DNA of 64,000 nucleotides from Mycobacterium simiae (lineage in GTDB: Bacteria; Actinomycetota; Actinomycetes; Mycobacteriales; Mycobacteriaceae), in assembly GCF_010727605.1 (NCBI RefSeq), contig NZ_AP022568.1, forward strand, positions 2,418,001 through 2,482,000, in the 5' to 3' direction. The notes below the pieces were generated by a model that had not been told where the DNA came from, did no database searches, and was given only the letters and a program-made list of their open reading frames with translations. Positions 1-7,909 of this stretch are shown here, piece after piece (position 1 is the stretch's first letter; the number at the start of each line of letters is the position of its first letter). The position numbers were made by a program, and so were the translations under genes.

Positions 1-573
1 CGGCAAGAAGACCGAGGTCGCTATCACGGCGAAGTATTCGCCCCAGCGTTTGAGCAACCACAGACCGACGGCTTCGAGCACCTCGATCAGCGCGTAGCCG
101 GTCAACATCAGGGTCAGCAGCGCCAACGTCGAAGGTTTGGCGGCAAGCGCCTTTTCCAGCTCGTGCACGATGGTCATCTGATCGACCTTGAAGCCGGCAG
201 CGCGGAAGACCGGCAGGTCGCGGTCCAGGGTGGCCTGGATCGCGCCGCGGGCGCCACGAAACTTCCACACCGCATAGGCCGCGAGCATGATCACCACCGC
301 CCGGAACAGACGCTCGATCGCCAGCGCACGAATGATGATCGCCTGCCGTAACGCCTTGCCGCGCATGATCAGTGGGGCCTCCTCAGCGCGGCCCCGGCCG
401 TGCGGTTCGCCGACGATGAATTCTCCGCAGCGCAAACAGCGCCATACCTTGCCCAGCCCGGTGGTGCCGCTTAGCCGGTCTGCGAGGGCTTGCTCGTCCG
501 GCGCGTAGGTGACGTGGCCAGCCAGCGCACAGGTGGCCAGTTCCCAGCGGTTGATGCCGCGATCTTTGCGCAT
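1..573 (-). CDS. DUF2127-type membrane protein (partial, runs off window start)
   Basis: The reverse strand reads open from an ATG at 573 through base 1, so the C-terminus lies outside the window. The 191 visible residues begin MRKDRGINRWE and hold a Cys-rich segment (WRCLRCGEF, about residues 47-55) that could bind a metal. A hydrophobic helix follows (about 85-100), and a second one sits near the end (LALLTLMLTGYALIEVLEAVG). This pattern fits the DUF2127 family of small bacterial membrane proteins common in mycobacteria, whose function is unknown. It is 50 bp downstream of the PrpD-like gene on the same strand and may be cotranscribed. The family call comes from pattern recognition only. 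Confidence 0.75.
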   Translation of the reverse strand, partial: MRKDRGINRWELATCALAGHVTYAPDEQALADRLSGTTGLGKVWRCLRCGEFIVGEPHGRGRAEEAPLIMRGKALRQAIIIRALAIERLFRAVVIMLAAYAVWKFRGARGAIQATLDRDLPVFRAAGFKVDQMTIVHELEKALAAKPSTLALLTLMLTGYALIEVLEAVGLWLLKRWGEYFAVIATSVFLP

Positions 574-623
574 GGCCGATCATTCATCGCGTGCCGCGAC
601 CGATGCAAGGGGGCGCGCGGAGG

Positions 624-2054
624 TCAGAATCGCGCTCGGCCGCGGGGCCGCCGGGGTGCCGGACTCGCCGCGCCCAGCAGTCCGGTGAGCTCGCCGACCG
701 GAATCTGTTCGATGTGCTCGACGGCGGTGACGATGTCGGCGCGCAGCGACCGATCGCAGCAGGGCTCGGCCAGCCAGTGGAACTTCTCCACGACGCGGTC
801 CCACGACATCGGGCGCGTCGGCGATCCCTCGTAATCGCTTTCCTCGCAGTCGAATTCGCGGCCGTCGCGGGTGCGCACCTGCACTCGAACGGCGGTGCGG
901 CCCGGGTAGTTCGCGGTCAGATCTGCCGCGGCGACGACCTGGACCCGGGCCAACAGTTGTTGGACGTCACTGCACAGAACGCGTTCGGTCTCGAGCTGTT
1001 CGGGGCCCACGCCACCGTCGAGCAGCGCGACGGCGCTCAGGTACTTCAGGTTGTAGTCGGCTTGTTCCTTGGTTTCCGGATGGTCCTTGCTGCCATAGGT
1101 TCCCCCGCCGGCGATGTCGTAGGCGGTTTGGAAGACCTCGATCGTCACCTTCTCGACGTCGTCACCGGTCAGGTCGTGGTCGGACCGAATCGTCAACAGA
1201 GCCTCGATGATGGCCTGTCCGTGGATCAGCGCGCAGTATTTCTTGAGGTAGGTCTGCTCGACAGCGCTGAGTCTGCGGTCGGCAGTGTCGAAATCGATTG
1301 GCTGGCCGAAGAGTTGAACGAGTCCGTTCGGGCCGTCGAACAGTGATCTGGGTCCGGTGATACCCCGCCCGGCCAGGATCGTGGTGTACACCGCGCGCAT
1401 GCCGGTGATCGCCGGCGAGATTCCCTTCCACGCCGACACCGGTTCGGCGTGCACCGCGGCGAGGGAGACGTTGTCGACCGTCGCGGCCGCGATGGCATTG
1501 GCGGTGTCGGCCGCGTCCAACCCGAGTAGCCGCGCCGAGCCCGCCGCCACCGACATCGCCAGTTGCAGGGCATGGTTGAGGCCGCGGGCCATCACGGGAA
1601 CCTTTGCACTGAACCGACATTGGACCTCATAGGCGACCGCGAGGGCGAGCAGGAAATCGGCTCCGTCGGCGCCGGCGTGCTCGGCCACGGCCAGGACCGC
1701 ACCGAAGTTGTCGGCGGGATGGCAAAGGCCCCCGACGGTCAGGTATGTGTCGAGCAGGTCGGGATAGCGCACCAGCACCGTATTGAAGAACGCGGCCTGA
1801 TCCACCGAGGCGCGACCGCCGCCAACAAGGGTCGCCGAGGTCGTACCGCTGAATTGTTCGGTGTGCTCACGGATCGTTCCGATGAGTTCACCACCCAAGG
1901 CGCCGATGGCGCAGGCGACGCTGTCGAGCACATTGCGCTTCAGCAATGCCCGCGACCGCGGGCTCAGGTCCGACGGCCGCGCACCCACGACGAACTCGGC
2001 GAGGTCGTCCACAACGTAGCCGCTTCCCATCGCTTTTCGCCCTTTCGCCACCAT
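624..2054 (-). CDS. MmgE/PrpD family protein
   Basis: The 476-residue protein matches the MmgE/PrpD fold in length and landmarks. An N-terminal helical segment (LKRNVLDSVACAIGALGGE) is followed by the family block NTVLVRYPDLLDTYL, then CHPADNFGAVLAVAEHAGADG, and later KKYCALIHGQAIIEALL. Relatives include 2-methylcitrate dehydratase, aconitate decarboxylase and other enzymes that remove water or CO2 from carboxylic acids. This copy does not sit beside prpB/prpC homologues, so a 2-methylcitrate role is not supported by context. A LysR gene lies 67 bp upstream on the same strand. A second in-frame ATG (MGSGYVVDDL, near 2030) is an alternative start. The basic Arg/Pro-rich tail of about 15 residues looks non-conserved. 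Confidence 0.85.
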   Translation of the reverse strand: MVAKGRKAMGSGYVVDDLAEFVVGARPSDLSPRSRALLKRNVLDSVACAIGALGGELIGTIREHTEQFSGTTSATLVGGGRASVDQAAFFNTVLVRYPDLLDTYLTVGGLCHPADNFGAVLAVAEHAGADGADFLLALAVAYEVQCRFSAKVPVMARGLNHALQLAMSVAAGSARLLGLDAADTANAIAAATVDNVSLAAVHAEPVSAWKGISPAITGMRAVYTTILAGRGITGPRSLFDGPNGLVQLFGQPIDFDTADRRLSAVEQTYLKKYCALIHGQAIIEALLTIRSDHDLTGDDVEKVTIEVFQTAYDIAGGGTYGSKDHPETKEQADYNLKYLSAVALLDGGVGPEQLETERVLCSDVQQLLARVQVVAAADLTANYPGRTAVRVQVRTRDGREFDCEESDYEGSPTRPMSWDRVVEKFHWLAEPCCDRSLRADIVTAVEHIEQIPVGELTGLLGAASPAPRRPRGRARF

Positions 2055-2121
2055 GTTGACTCAACCGCGCTCGGACACCGACGTCCAGGACCGGCCCCTT
2101 AGCTGTCCTTCGCCGAACTTC

Positions 2122-3078
2122 CTACTGCAGGCCCGCGCCGGAATCGAGCACCTCACGGTGCGGATCGTCGGCCGGCACCCACCACCGCTGGGTGGGTGGG
2201 ACAAGCCAATCTCGCAGCCGTGCCAGGGCCAGCAGCGCATCAACCACATCGCGAATAGCGGTCCGATCGTCGTCAGTGCGATGCAACAGTGACCACGTCC
2301 ATAGCGGAATGGGTTCAGCGACTGGGCGCTGTGAGAGGCTGGGTGGGGTGACGGCGGTATGGCGCTTCGGTGACGCGAGCACCGGACTGCGGATTCGGCG
2401 GACGTGTGCGTAGAACGCATCACCGGTGATGCCGCCGTCGTCGATCGGTACGAGTCGGGCACCCGTGTCGACCGCGAATGCCTCCGCGAATCGATTCCAC
2501 GACCACCACGCCGCCACATCAGCGTCGACGAGGGCCGTTAGCCGTTGCGCTGCAATAACTTCCGATGCGTCGCTGGCAGGTAGCACAGCCTCTAGACGTT
2601 CCGCACGCAGCAGATGCGCGGTGAGCTCGCGCTCTCGGGCTTGCTCCGCAGTTATCCAGGCCAGTCCGATATCGAGAGTGCCTTCCGCCACCCGGTCGGC
2701 CTGCACATGTGATGGGAGCACCCATTCATCAATCCTCAGCGACACTGAAGAACCCACCGCCGCGTTGAGGTCGTCGGGCAACCAGCTGACATAGCCCAGC
2801 CGCACTGGAGCACATTGTTCAGCGGTCCGCTGCACCCCTAGCTTGGCGTCGTCGGCGAGTCGAAGGATCCTGCGTGCGTCGCCAAGCAACGATCGACCGG
2901 CCGCGCTGAGCCGAACGCTGCGACGATCCCGCACGAACAGCTCCGTCCCCAATTCGCGTTCGAGGGCGAGGATTTGCTGTGACAGCGCGGGACCGGAAAT
3001 ATGCACCCGCTGGGCAGCACGCCCAAAATGCAGTTCCTCCGCGACGGCCACGAAGTAGCGCAGTTGCCGCAGTTCCAT
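2122..3078 (-). CDS. LysR-family transcriptional regulator
   Basis: The 318-residue protein opens with the classic LysR winged helix, MELRQLRYFVAVAEELHFGRAAQRVHISGPALSQQ given here in two parts: MELRQLRYFVAVAEELHFG, then RAAQRVHISGPALSQQ. The linker helix LALERELGTELFVRDRRSV follows. The C-terminal two thirds form a periplasmic-binding-protein-like effector domain. It is transcribed divergently from the carboxymuconolactone-decarboxylase-like gene at 3201 and lies upstream of the PrpD-like gene on its own strand, so either may be a target. LysR proteins usually bind a T-N11-A motif between divergent genes and respond to a small aromatic or acidic ligand. The ligand cannot be told from sequence. 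Confidence 0.92.
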   Translation of the reverse strand: MELRQLRYFVAVAEELHFGRAAQRVHISGPALSQQILALERELGTELFVRDRRSVRLSAAGRSLLGDARRILRLADDAKLGVQRTAEQCAPVRLGYVSWLPDDLNAAVGSSVSLRIDEWVLPSHVQADRVAEGTLDIGLAWITAEQARERELTAHLLRAERLEAVLPASDASEVIAAQRLTALVDADVAAWWSWNRFAEAFAVDTGARLVPIDDGGITGDAFYAHVRRIRSPVLASPKRHTAVTPPSLSQRPVAEPIPLWTWSLLHRTDDDRTAIRDVVDALLALARLRDWLVPPTQRWWVPADDPHREVLDSGAGLQ

Positions 3079-3200
3079 GCCTTGAGCCTAAATTCCACCA
3101 CCTTCGCCTAGGAAGCGTTGCTTAACACTGGTCGGCGATCGGTCGTGGACGGCGGGCGTATCCGAGTGTTGTCTCGAAGCAGAACAGGAAAGGAAGCCGG
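3079..3200. promoter_or_regulatory. Divergent LysR / CMD-like intergenic region
   Basis: This 122-bp gap separates two divergent genes. It contains CTTCGCCTAGGAAG (3102-3115), whose outer 4-bp arms CTTC/GAAG are complementary and which fits the loose T-N11-A pattern of LysR sites. A good ribosome site, AGGAAAGGAAG, precedes the rightward ATG at 3201. The operator assignment is weak because the arms are short. Confidence 0.3.
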
Positions 3201-3773
3201 ATGCGTCTACCGCCTCTCCCGCCGCCCAGCTTGAGTACCGAGCAACAGCGTCTGTATCGAGACATCACCGAAGTAGTCGACACGAGCTTCGGCGAACTCG
3301 TCGCACGCCGTTCGGACGGCGCTCTTATCGGCCCCTTCAACCCATGGCTGCATTTCCCCCAATTCGGCGCGCCGGCTTGGGCGTTCAATAAGTCGCTTTG
3401 GGATTTTCGCGTCTTGCCCGAAGTCATCCATCAATTGGTCATCTTGATCACCGTCGCCAATTTCGGTGCGAGGTATGCCCTCGACGGACATGAGTACTTC
3501 GCCCGGCGCGCCGGGCTCTCCGACGCCAAGATCTCCTCCGTCGCCGCCGGCGAACGTCCCGCGGATCTCACCGATGCCGAGCGCGTTGCCTACGACATGG
3601 CCGCGGCGCTCAACCGCGGCGGTGTCCTGCCCGAGTCGACCTATCGAGCCGCCGCCGGGCGCTTCGGTGAGCAGGGTGCTGCCGAGATCGTGTTTCTGGT
3701 GGGCTGTTTCTCCATGGTGGCGGTGACGCTCAACGCATTTGACGTTCCGTTGCCCGGCCTCCAAGAGGCCTAG
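3201..3773 (+). CDS. Carboxymuconolactone decarboxylase-like (AhpD-type) protein
   Basis: The 190-residue all-helical protein resembles the CMD/AhpD family. The central helix LVILITVANFGARYALDGHEYFARRAG occupies the usual reactive-site region, but the CxxC pair of true alkylhydroperoxidases is absent and replaced around NFGARYALDGHE. That argues for a decarboxylase, lactonase or otherwise non-peroxidatic member. The start follows a strong AGGAAAGGAAG ribosome site. It is divergent from the LysR gene at 2122-3078, the likeliest regulator. Proteins of this type often accompany aromatic or lipid catabolism. The substrate is unknown. Confidence 0.8.
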   Translation: MRLPPLPPPSLSTEQQRLYRDITEVVDTSFGELVARRSDGALIGPFNPWLHFPQFGAPAWAFNKSLWDFRVLPEVIHQLVILITVANFGARYALDGHEYFARRAGLSDAKISSVAAGERPADLTDAERVAYDMAAALNRGGVLPESTYRAAAGRFGEQGAAEIVFLVGCFSMVAVTLNAFDVPLPGLQEA

Positions 3774-3794
3774 CGGGCTGAATTCGCGGCAGCG

Positions 3795-4742
3795 CTACGC
3801 TCCTGCGAGGTCCACCACGCCTGGATGTTGCTGGGCTTCGGTGATCGCGGCCGTCTCCCCGACCAGCTTGTTGCCGATTAGCTGAATTTGCCGTGCGCTG
3901 AGTGTCGCCAGCGGATGCACGGCGAGCATTAGGGCGACGTGGCCGCGGTGGTCGAAAATCGGTGCGGCGATGGTCACGACGGGTTGCTTGCGGCGCCCGG
4001 GGTTGTCGTCGGACAGAAAACCGATCGTGGTGAACTCGACGAGCAACTGATCCAGGATGTGGCGCACCGGTGTCGGCATCGCATTGCTATCCAGCGTGCC
4101 GACCACCTGGACGGCCTGGGCCAGCGCGGGTGTGGTCCAGTCGACGTCGAACCCGCGCTCGCGGGTGCGCGCCAAGACGTGTTCGAGGCGCCGGGCGCGA
4201 TCGATGTTGTTACCCGCGCCGCGGCGAATCCATTCGCGCTGCTCTTCGTCGGTGTCCCAGGCGGCGAATGGCACACCGAATGGTGGCGTGTACGGGATGC
4301 GATCGCCGGGTATGCCGGCGGGCTGAGTGGCAGGATCGCCCTCGACGGCGGTGACTACCAACGATTCACCAAACAGCTCGACGACCGAACCGGCATAGCC
4401 AACGTCGCGCGAAAGACGCAGCGCCGCCGCCCGGGCGGCATGCGCGAGCGGGCGGGCGTTGTCCATCCGCGCGGCGACCACGGCGAGCGCGGGGCCCAGC
4501 GTGAACGTCTTGGTGACGGGATCGCGGCTGGCCCAGCCGCGATCGCAGAGTGTCTTGAGGATGGCGTGCACCGTCCCCTGCGTCAGATCGAGCTCACGCA
4601 CGACGTCGGAGAAGCGCAGCCGCGCGTTTGAGGACCGCGCCAGCAACTCGACAACGTCGAGGACTCGCGCGGTTGGCGCCGAGGTTGATCCGCGAATCCT
4701 TGGCTCCTTGCCGGCCGGGTCTCTACCTGTTGTAGCGAACAT
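3795..4742 (-). CDS. IclR-family transcriptional regulator
   Basis: The N-terminal winged helix is clear: ARVLDVVELLARSSNARLRF, then LTQGTVHAILKTLCDRGWASRD. The IclR effector domain follows, with FGESLVVTAVEGD and a C-terminal segment FDHRGHVALMLAVHP typical of the family. I chose the ATG at 4742 (MFATTGRD). An in-frame GTG at 4784 would add 14 residues of no family likeness. The gene faces away from the cation exchanger at 5143 with an AT-richer 400-bp gap between. Its target is unknown; IclR proteins usually control nearby catabolic or transport genes. Confidence 0.88.
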   Translation of the reverse strand: MFATTGRDPAGKEPRIRGSTSAPTARVLDVVELLARSSNARLRFSDVVRELDLTQGTVHAILKTLCDRGWASRDPVTKTFTLGPALAVVAARMDNARPLAHAARAAALRLSRDVGYAGSVVELFGESLVVTAVEGDPATQPAGIPGDRIPYTPPFGVPFAAWDTDEEQREWIRRGAGNNIDRARRLEHVLARTRERGFDVDWTTPALAQAVQVVGTLDSNAMPTPVRHILDQLLVEFTTIGFLSDDNPGRRKQPVVTIAAPIFDHRGHVALMLAVHPLATLSARQIQLIGNKLVGETAAITEAQQHPGVVDLAGA

Positions 4743-5142
4743 TCGATCGATTAACTCAATTATTCGAGAACTAGAGACGAACACCGTGCGCGCCGGCCCC
4801 TGACGCGGCCTCCAAGATTCTCAGCAAACAGGGCGCGCGGACGGCGGCGCCCGGGAGACTTCCGGCATGCCACTGACCGCCCCAGCCCGGCCGTTCCAGG
4901 CCGCTCCACCGCTGCTGACTACCGGCAAAGGGCGGTAGAAGGTTTGCCATAAACTTAAGTTAGTCGGCCCCAACTTAACAGCTTGACCACGTTGGCCAGC
5001 AAATATAGATAGCCGGATGGCATCGGTTGGGATACTCACAACGTTGCTGGGTGGTCGGTATTGCAGGTACCGTGGGCGAGCAGGTCAAGCCACGGCCGCG
5101 AGCCAAGTAGCCATCACCATCGGCGCCCGTTCAAACACAAGG
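4743..5142. promoter_or_regulatory. Divergent IclR / CaCA exchanger intergenic region with inverted repeat
   Basis: This 400-bp stretch has no convincing gene. It holds a perfect 7-bp inverted repeat, TTAAGTT (4955-4961) and AACTTAA (4972-4978), separated by 10 bp. That could be an operator or a stem in the exchanger leader. The segment next to the IclR start is unusually AT-rich for this genome and probably contains its promoter. I saw no recognisable riboswitch consensus. Confidence 0.4.
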
Positions 5143-6456
5143 ATGACGATGCTCGCCACTGAGAGGGCACCCGCTCCGACGGCTGGGGTGTCGGCGGTGT
5201 CGGAGCCCAGGCGGTTTCCGCGGCGGACCCTGGTCCGGTCGGCGCTGATCACCGCGCTCTTCATCGCGCCCGCGGTCGTCATCAGGATCATGGGCTTGCA
5301 CCCGGAACCGGTGGCCGCGCTGTTGATCTTCGGCGCCGCCGTCGTATCCGCCAGTTTCCTGCTGGCCTGGGCAGCCGAGGCCGCGCAGATCGACGTCTCG
5401 GGCGGCCTGGCCATTGCGGCCCTCGCCCTGGTAGCGGTGCTGCCGGAATACGCCGTCGACTTGTATTACGCATACGTCTCCGGTCACAACGCGAGTTACA
5501 CCCAGTACGCGGCGGCCAACATGACCGGGTCGAACCGACTGTTGATGGGCCTGGGGTGGCCGGTGGTGGTGCTGGCGAGCATCCTCGCGGCACGTAGGTT
5601 CGGCGCCCGGAAACCCACCGGCTTGCGGCTCGAGCCCGCCAATCGCGTCGAACTCGGCTTCCTGCTGATCGCCGGCGTTGTCGCGTTTGTACTACCGGCT
5701 GCCGGCGAAATCCACCTCACGATGGGGTTGGCGCTGTTGGCCTGGTTCGGCTTCTACCTGTACAAGGTCAGCCATGGCGACGTCGAGGAGCCCGACTTGG
5801 TCGGTACCGCCGCCGCGCTCGGCGAACTCTCCGACCGAGCCCGCCGCTTCGTCGTCGGCAGCCTGTTCGTGGTGGCCGGCGCGGTGATCCTGCTGTGCGC
5901 CAAACCGTTCGCCGACAATCTCGTCGCCGCCGGAACCGAGTTGGGCATCGACCGGTTCCTGCTGGTGCAGTGGCTGGCGCCGCTGGCCTCCGAGGCACCC
6001 GAGTTCATCATCGCGATCATCTTCGCCACGCGCGGCAAAGGCACCGCGGCCATCGCCACGCTGATCTCGTCCAAGGTCAACCAGTGGACCTTGCTGATCG
6101 GCTCGCTGCCGCTGGCACATCTGCTGGGCGGCGGGGGTTTCTCGCTGGTGCTCGACGCGCGCCAGATCGAGGAGGTCTTGTTGACGGCTTGCCAGACCCT
6201 GATGGGTATCGCGGTCATCTTGGCTCTACGCTTCAGCCGGATGTCCGCCTGGACGCTGCTGGCGCTGTTCGCCATTCAGTTCCCGATCACCTCGACCACC
6301 GGGCGCCTGGCGCTCTGTGCCATCTATCTGGCGCTCACCGTCGGCGGGCTGATCGTCAACCGTCATCACCTGGCCGCGACGCTGCGGGCGCCGTTCGTCG
6401 GAACCGCCGTCCGGCACTCGGGTCACCCGCACCACGAGCCCGCGGCTCGGATCTAA
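5143..6456 (+). CDS. CaCA-type calcium/sodium:proton exchanger
   Basis: The roughly 437-residue integral membrane protein has about ten hydrophobic helices in two related halves. Each half carries an acidic alpha-repeat signature of the Ca2+/cation antiporter superfamily: LPEYAVDLYYAYVSG in the first and SEAPEFIIAIIFATRG followed by SSKVNQWTLLIGSLP in the second. The buried Glu residues of these repeats bind the transported cation. The start is the ATG at 5143 after GGATGACG; another ATG lies 6 bp later and the open frame extends upstream. It probably exports Ca2+ or Na+ in exchange for protons at the cytoplasmic membrane. An inverted repeat about 165 bp upstream may regulate it. Confidence 0.85.
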   Translation: MTMLATERAPAPTAGVSAVSEPRRFPRRTLVRSALITALFIAPAVVIRIMGLHPEPVAALLIFGAAVVSASFLLAWAAEAAQIDVSGGLAIAALALVAVLPEYAVDLYYAYVSGHNASYTQYAAANMTGSNRLLMGLGWPVVVLASILAARRFGARKPTGLRLEPANRVELGFLLIAGVVAFVLPAAGEIHLTMGLALLAWFGFYLYKVSHGDVEEPDLVGTAAALGELSDRARRFVVGSLFVVAGAVILLCAKPFADNLVAAGTELGIDRFLLVQWLAPLASEAPEFIIAIIFATRGKGTAAIATLISSKVNQWTLLIGSLPLAHLLGGGGFSLVLDARQIEEVLLTACQTLMGIAVILALRFSRMSAWTLLALFAIQFPITSTTGRLALCAIYLALTVGGLIVNRHHLAATLRAPFVGTAVRHSGHPHHEPAARI

Positions 6457-6471
6457 TCCGATGCGCCGCAA

Positions 6472-7881
6472 CTAGTTCCGCACCGGGGACCCCACCACGA
6501 TGCTGCCAACGCTGCACTCCTGCAGTTCGTCGACGCCGGTGGCGGCACCGAATGCGGCGGTGTCGCTGTATCCCTGCGCGCAGGCTCCCAGCCCCATCGC
6601 TGTTGCGGCCAGATAGATCGTCTGCATCAAGACCCCGACATCCTTGAGAATCGTTGCATAACAAATCTGTTGGTAAGTCCAGGTGATCCGGCCGGAGCGC
6701 GCGGCGATGACGACGAGTACTTGCGGCTCGGCGCCGCCGGCCAGCGTTGCCGACGCCGCCTTCATCAGCTGCGACACCGGCCGCGAATCCGCGACGGCCA
6801 CCGGGCGCAACACGTGGTCGAACGAGTCGTAGTGGTACATGGCCGGCGGCAACCCGGCGACGTTGCGCACCACCGGGTAGAGCTCGAGCTCGTAGAGCCC
6901 GCCGCTCGAGGGGTATGGACGGGAGAGCAGCTGCTCGCCGTCGCCGAGCGGGTTGATTCCGCGCGTTCGTGCTGTGCGGTAGAGCAACTCGGATAACTGC
7001 TGCACGGCCATCGGATGCGTATCGTCGAACGCCCGAGTCGACACCCGATCTTCTAGCACGGCCGTCAGTGTCGGGTCCTGCGCCCGCTTGGCGGTGAGGT
7101 CCGGGGCGAGCAGGGCGATCGGATCGCCGGGGTAGTTCACCCGGCGCGCCGGCGGTTGCGGAAATCGGCCCTTTGCCCACCTGGTCGGGCCGAAATCCGC
7201 CCAGCCAACCGTGCGCTCACCGAGGGTGCTGCGGCGGTGGAACCACAAATCCGGCGCACTCCAGGCGACCTTGTCGAACTCGTCGTCGTCGCTGCCGGCC
7301 GGAACCAGGATTGCGCTCCAGCGCAGATCCCGCAGGAAGTGCGACGCGGCAGCGCCCGTCACGCCGTGGTTGTCTTGTGTCGAACCGTCAAGTAGGGCAA
7401 GCAGATTCGCATCGTGGATGCGCAGATCACACCAGCCCAACGGATGCTCCAGCACGAAGCTGGCCGAATCATGGTGCAGCACGGCGAACTTGGACATGAT
7501 TAGGGCAGGCACCGGCTGCGATTGCGGACCCGCAGGTGGCCGGGGCCCGGGTCGGGCGAACGGCACTATGGAGTAGAGATCCCGACCGGCGTCGCGGACC
7601 GTGACGGTCAGCCAGCCCGCCGTGGTGAGCCGATCTATGAACGCACCGACATCGTCGGGGTCCGCTGAGGTGGACATCTCTGACAGCGTTGCCGGCCCGA
7701 GGTTCAACGTCTTGAGCGCCTGCAGCCGAGCGGGCGACAGTTTCGCCAGCTTCTCACTGTGCGGCGGGTCGAGCAACACCGCTCCCGTGGACGTCGTCAC
7801 GCAGGTGACACCGGAGCGGAACGCGAACCTCGTTTGCTCCGGATACGTGCATTCGGCCGCTAGCGCACCAACACGATCCAT
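6472..7881 (-). CDS. SagB/McbC-type FMN-dependent oxidoreductase of the NRPS locus
   Basis: The C-terminal half is a nitroreductase-fold SagB/ThcOx domain: DRVSTRAFDDTHPM for FMN phosphate binding, RPYPSSGGLYELELYPV, then LKDVGVLMQTIYLAATAMGLGACAQG and the closing VGSIVVGSP. The N-terminal 200 or so residues form the less conserved extension seen in SagB-like proteins. Relatives oxidise azolines to azoles, either in RiPPs or as Ox domains of NRPSs such as those for bleomycin and epothilone. The ATG at 7881 has an AAAGG ribosome site; upstream ATGs at 7902 and 7929 are possible. It follows the MbtF-like NRPS closely and is probably in its operon. No cyclisation domain is encoded nearby, so its azoline substrate would come from elsewhere, or it performs another oxidation. 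Confidence 0.85.
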   Translation of the reverse strand: MDRVGALAAECTYPEQTRFAFRSGVTCVTTSTGAVLLDPPHSEKLAKLSPARLQALKTLNLGPATLSEMSTSADPDDVGAFIDRLTTAGWLTVTVRDAGRDLYSIVPFARPGPRPPAGPQSQPVPALIMSKFAVLHHDSASFVLEHPLGWCDLRIHDANLLALLDGSTQDNHGVTGAAASHFLRDLRWSAILVPAGSDDDEFDKVAWSAPDLWFHRRSTLGERTVGWADFGPTRWAKGRFPQPPARRVNYPGDPIALLAPDLTAKRAQDPTLTAVLEDRVSTRAFDDTHPMAVQQLSELLYRTARTRGINPLGDGEQLLSRPYPSSGGLYELELYPVVRNVAGLPPAMYHYDSFDHVLRPVAVADSRPVSQLMKAASATLAGGAEPQVLVVIAARSGRITWTYQQICYATILKDVGVLMQTIYLAATAMGLGACAQGYSDTAAFGAATGVDELQECSVGSIVVGSPVRN

Positions 7882-7909
7882 CGCCCGCCTTTCGCTGTCC
7901 ATCCCAGGT

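Noticed and set aside
4785..5142. Possible metal riboswitch before the cation exchanger
   Set aside because: Only a short inverted repeat is present; none of the conserved yybP-ykoY or M-box core elements could be recognised.
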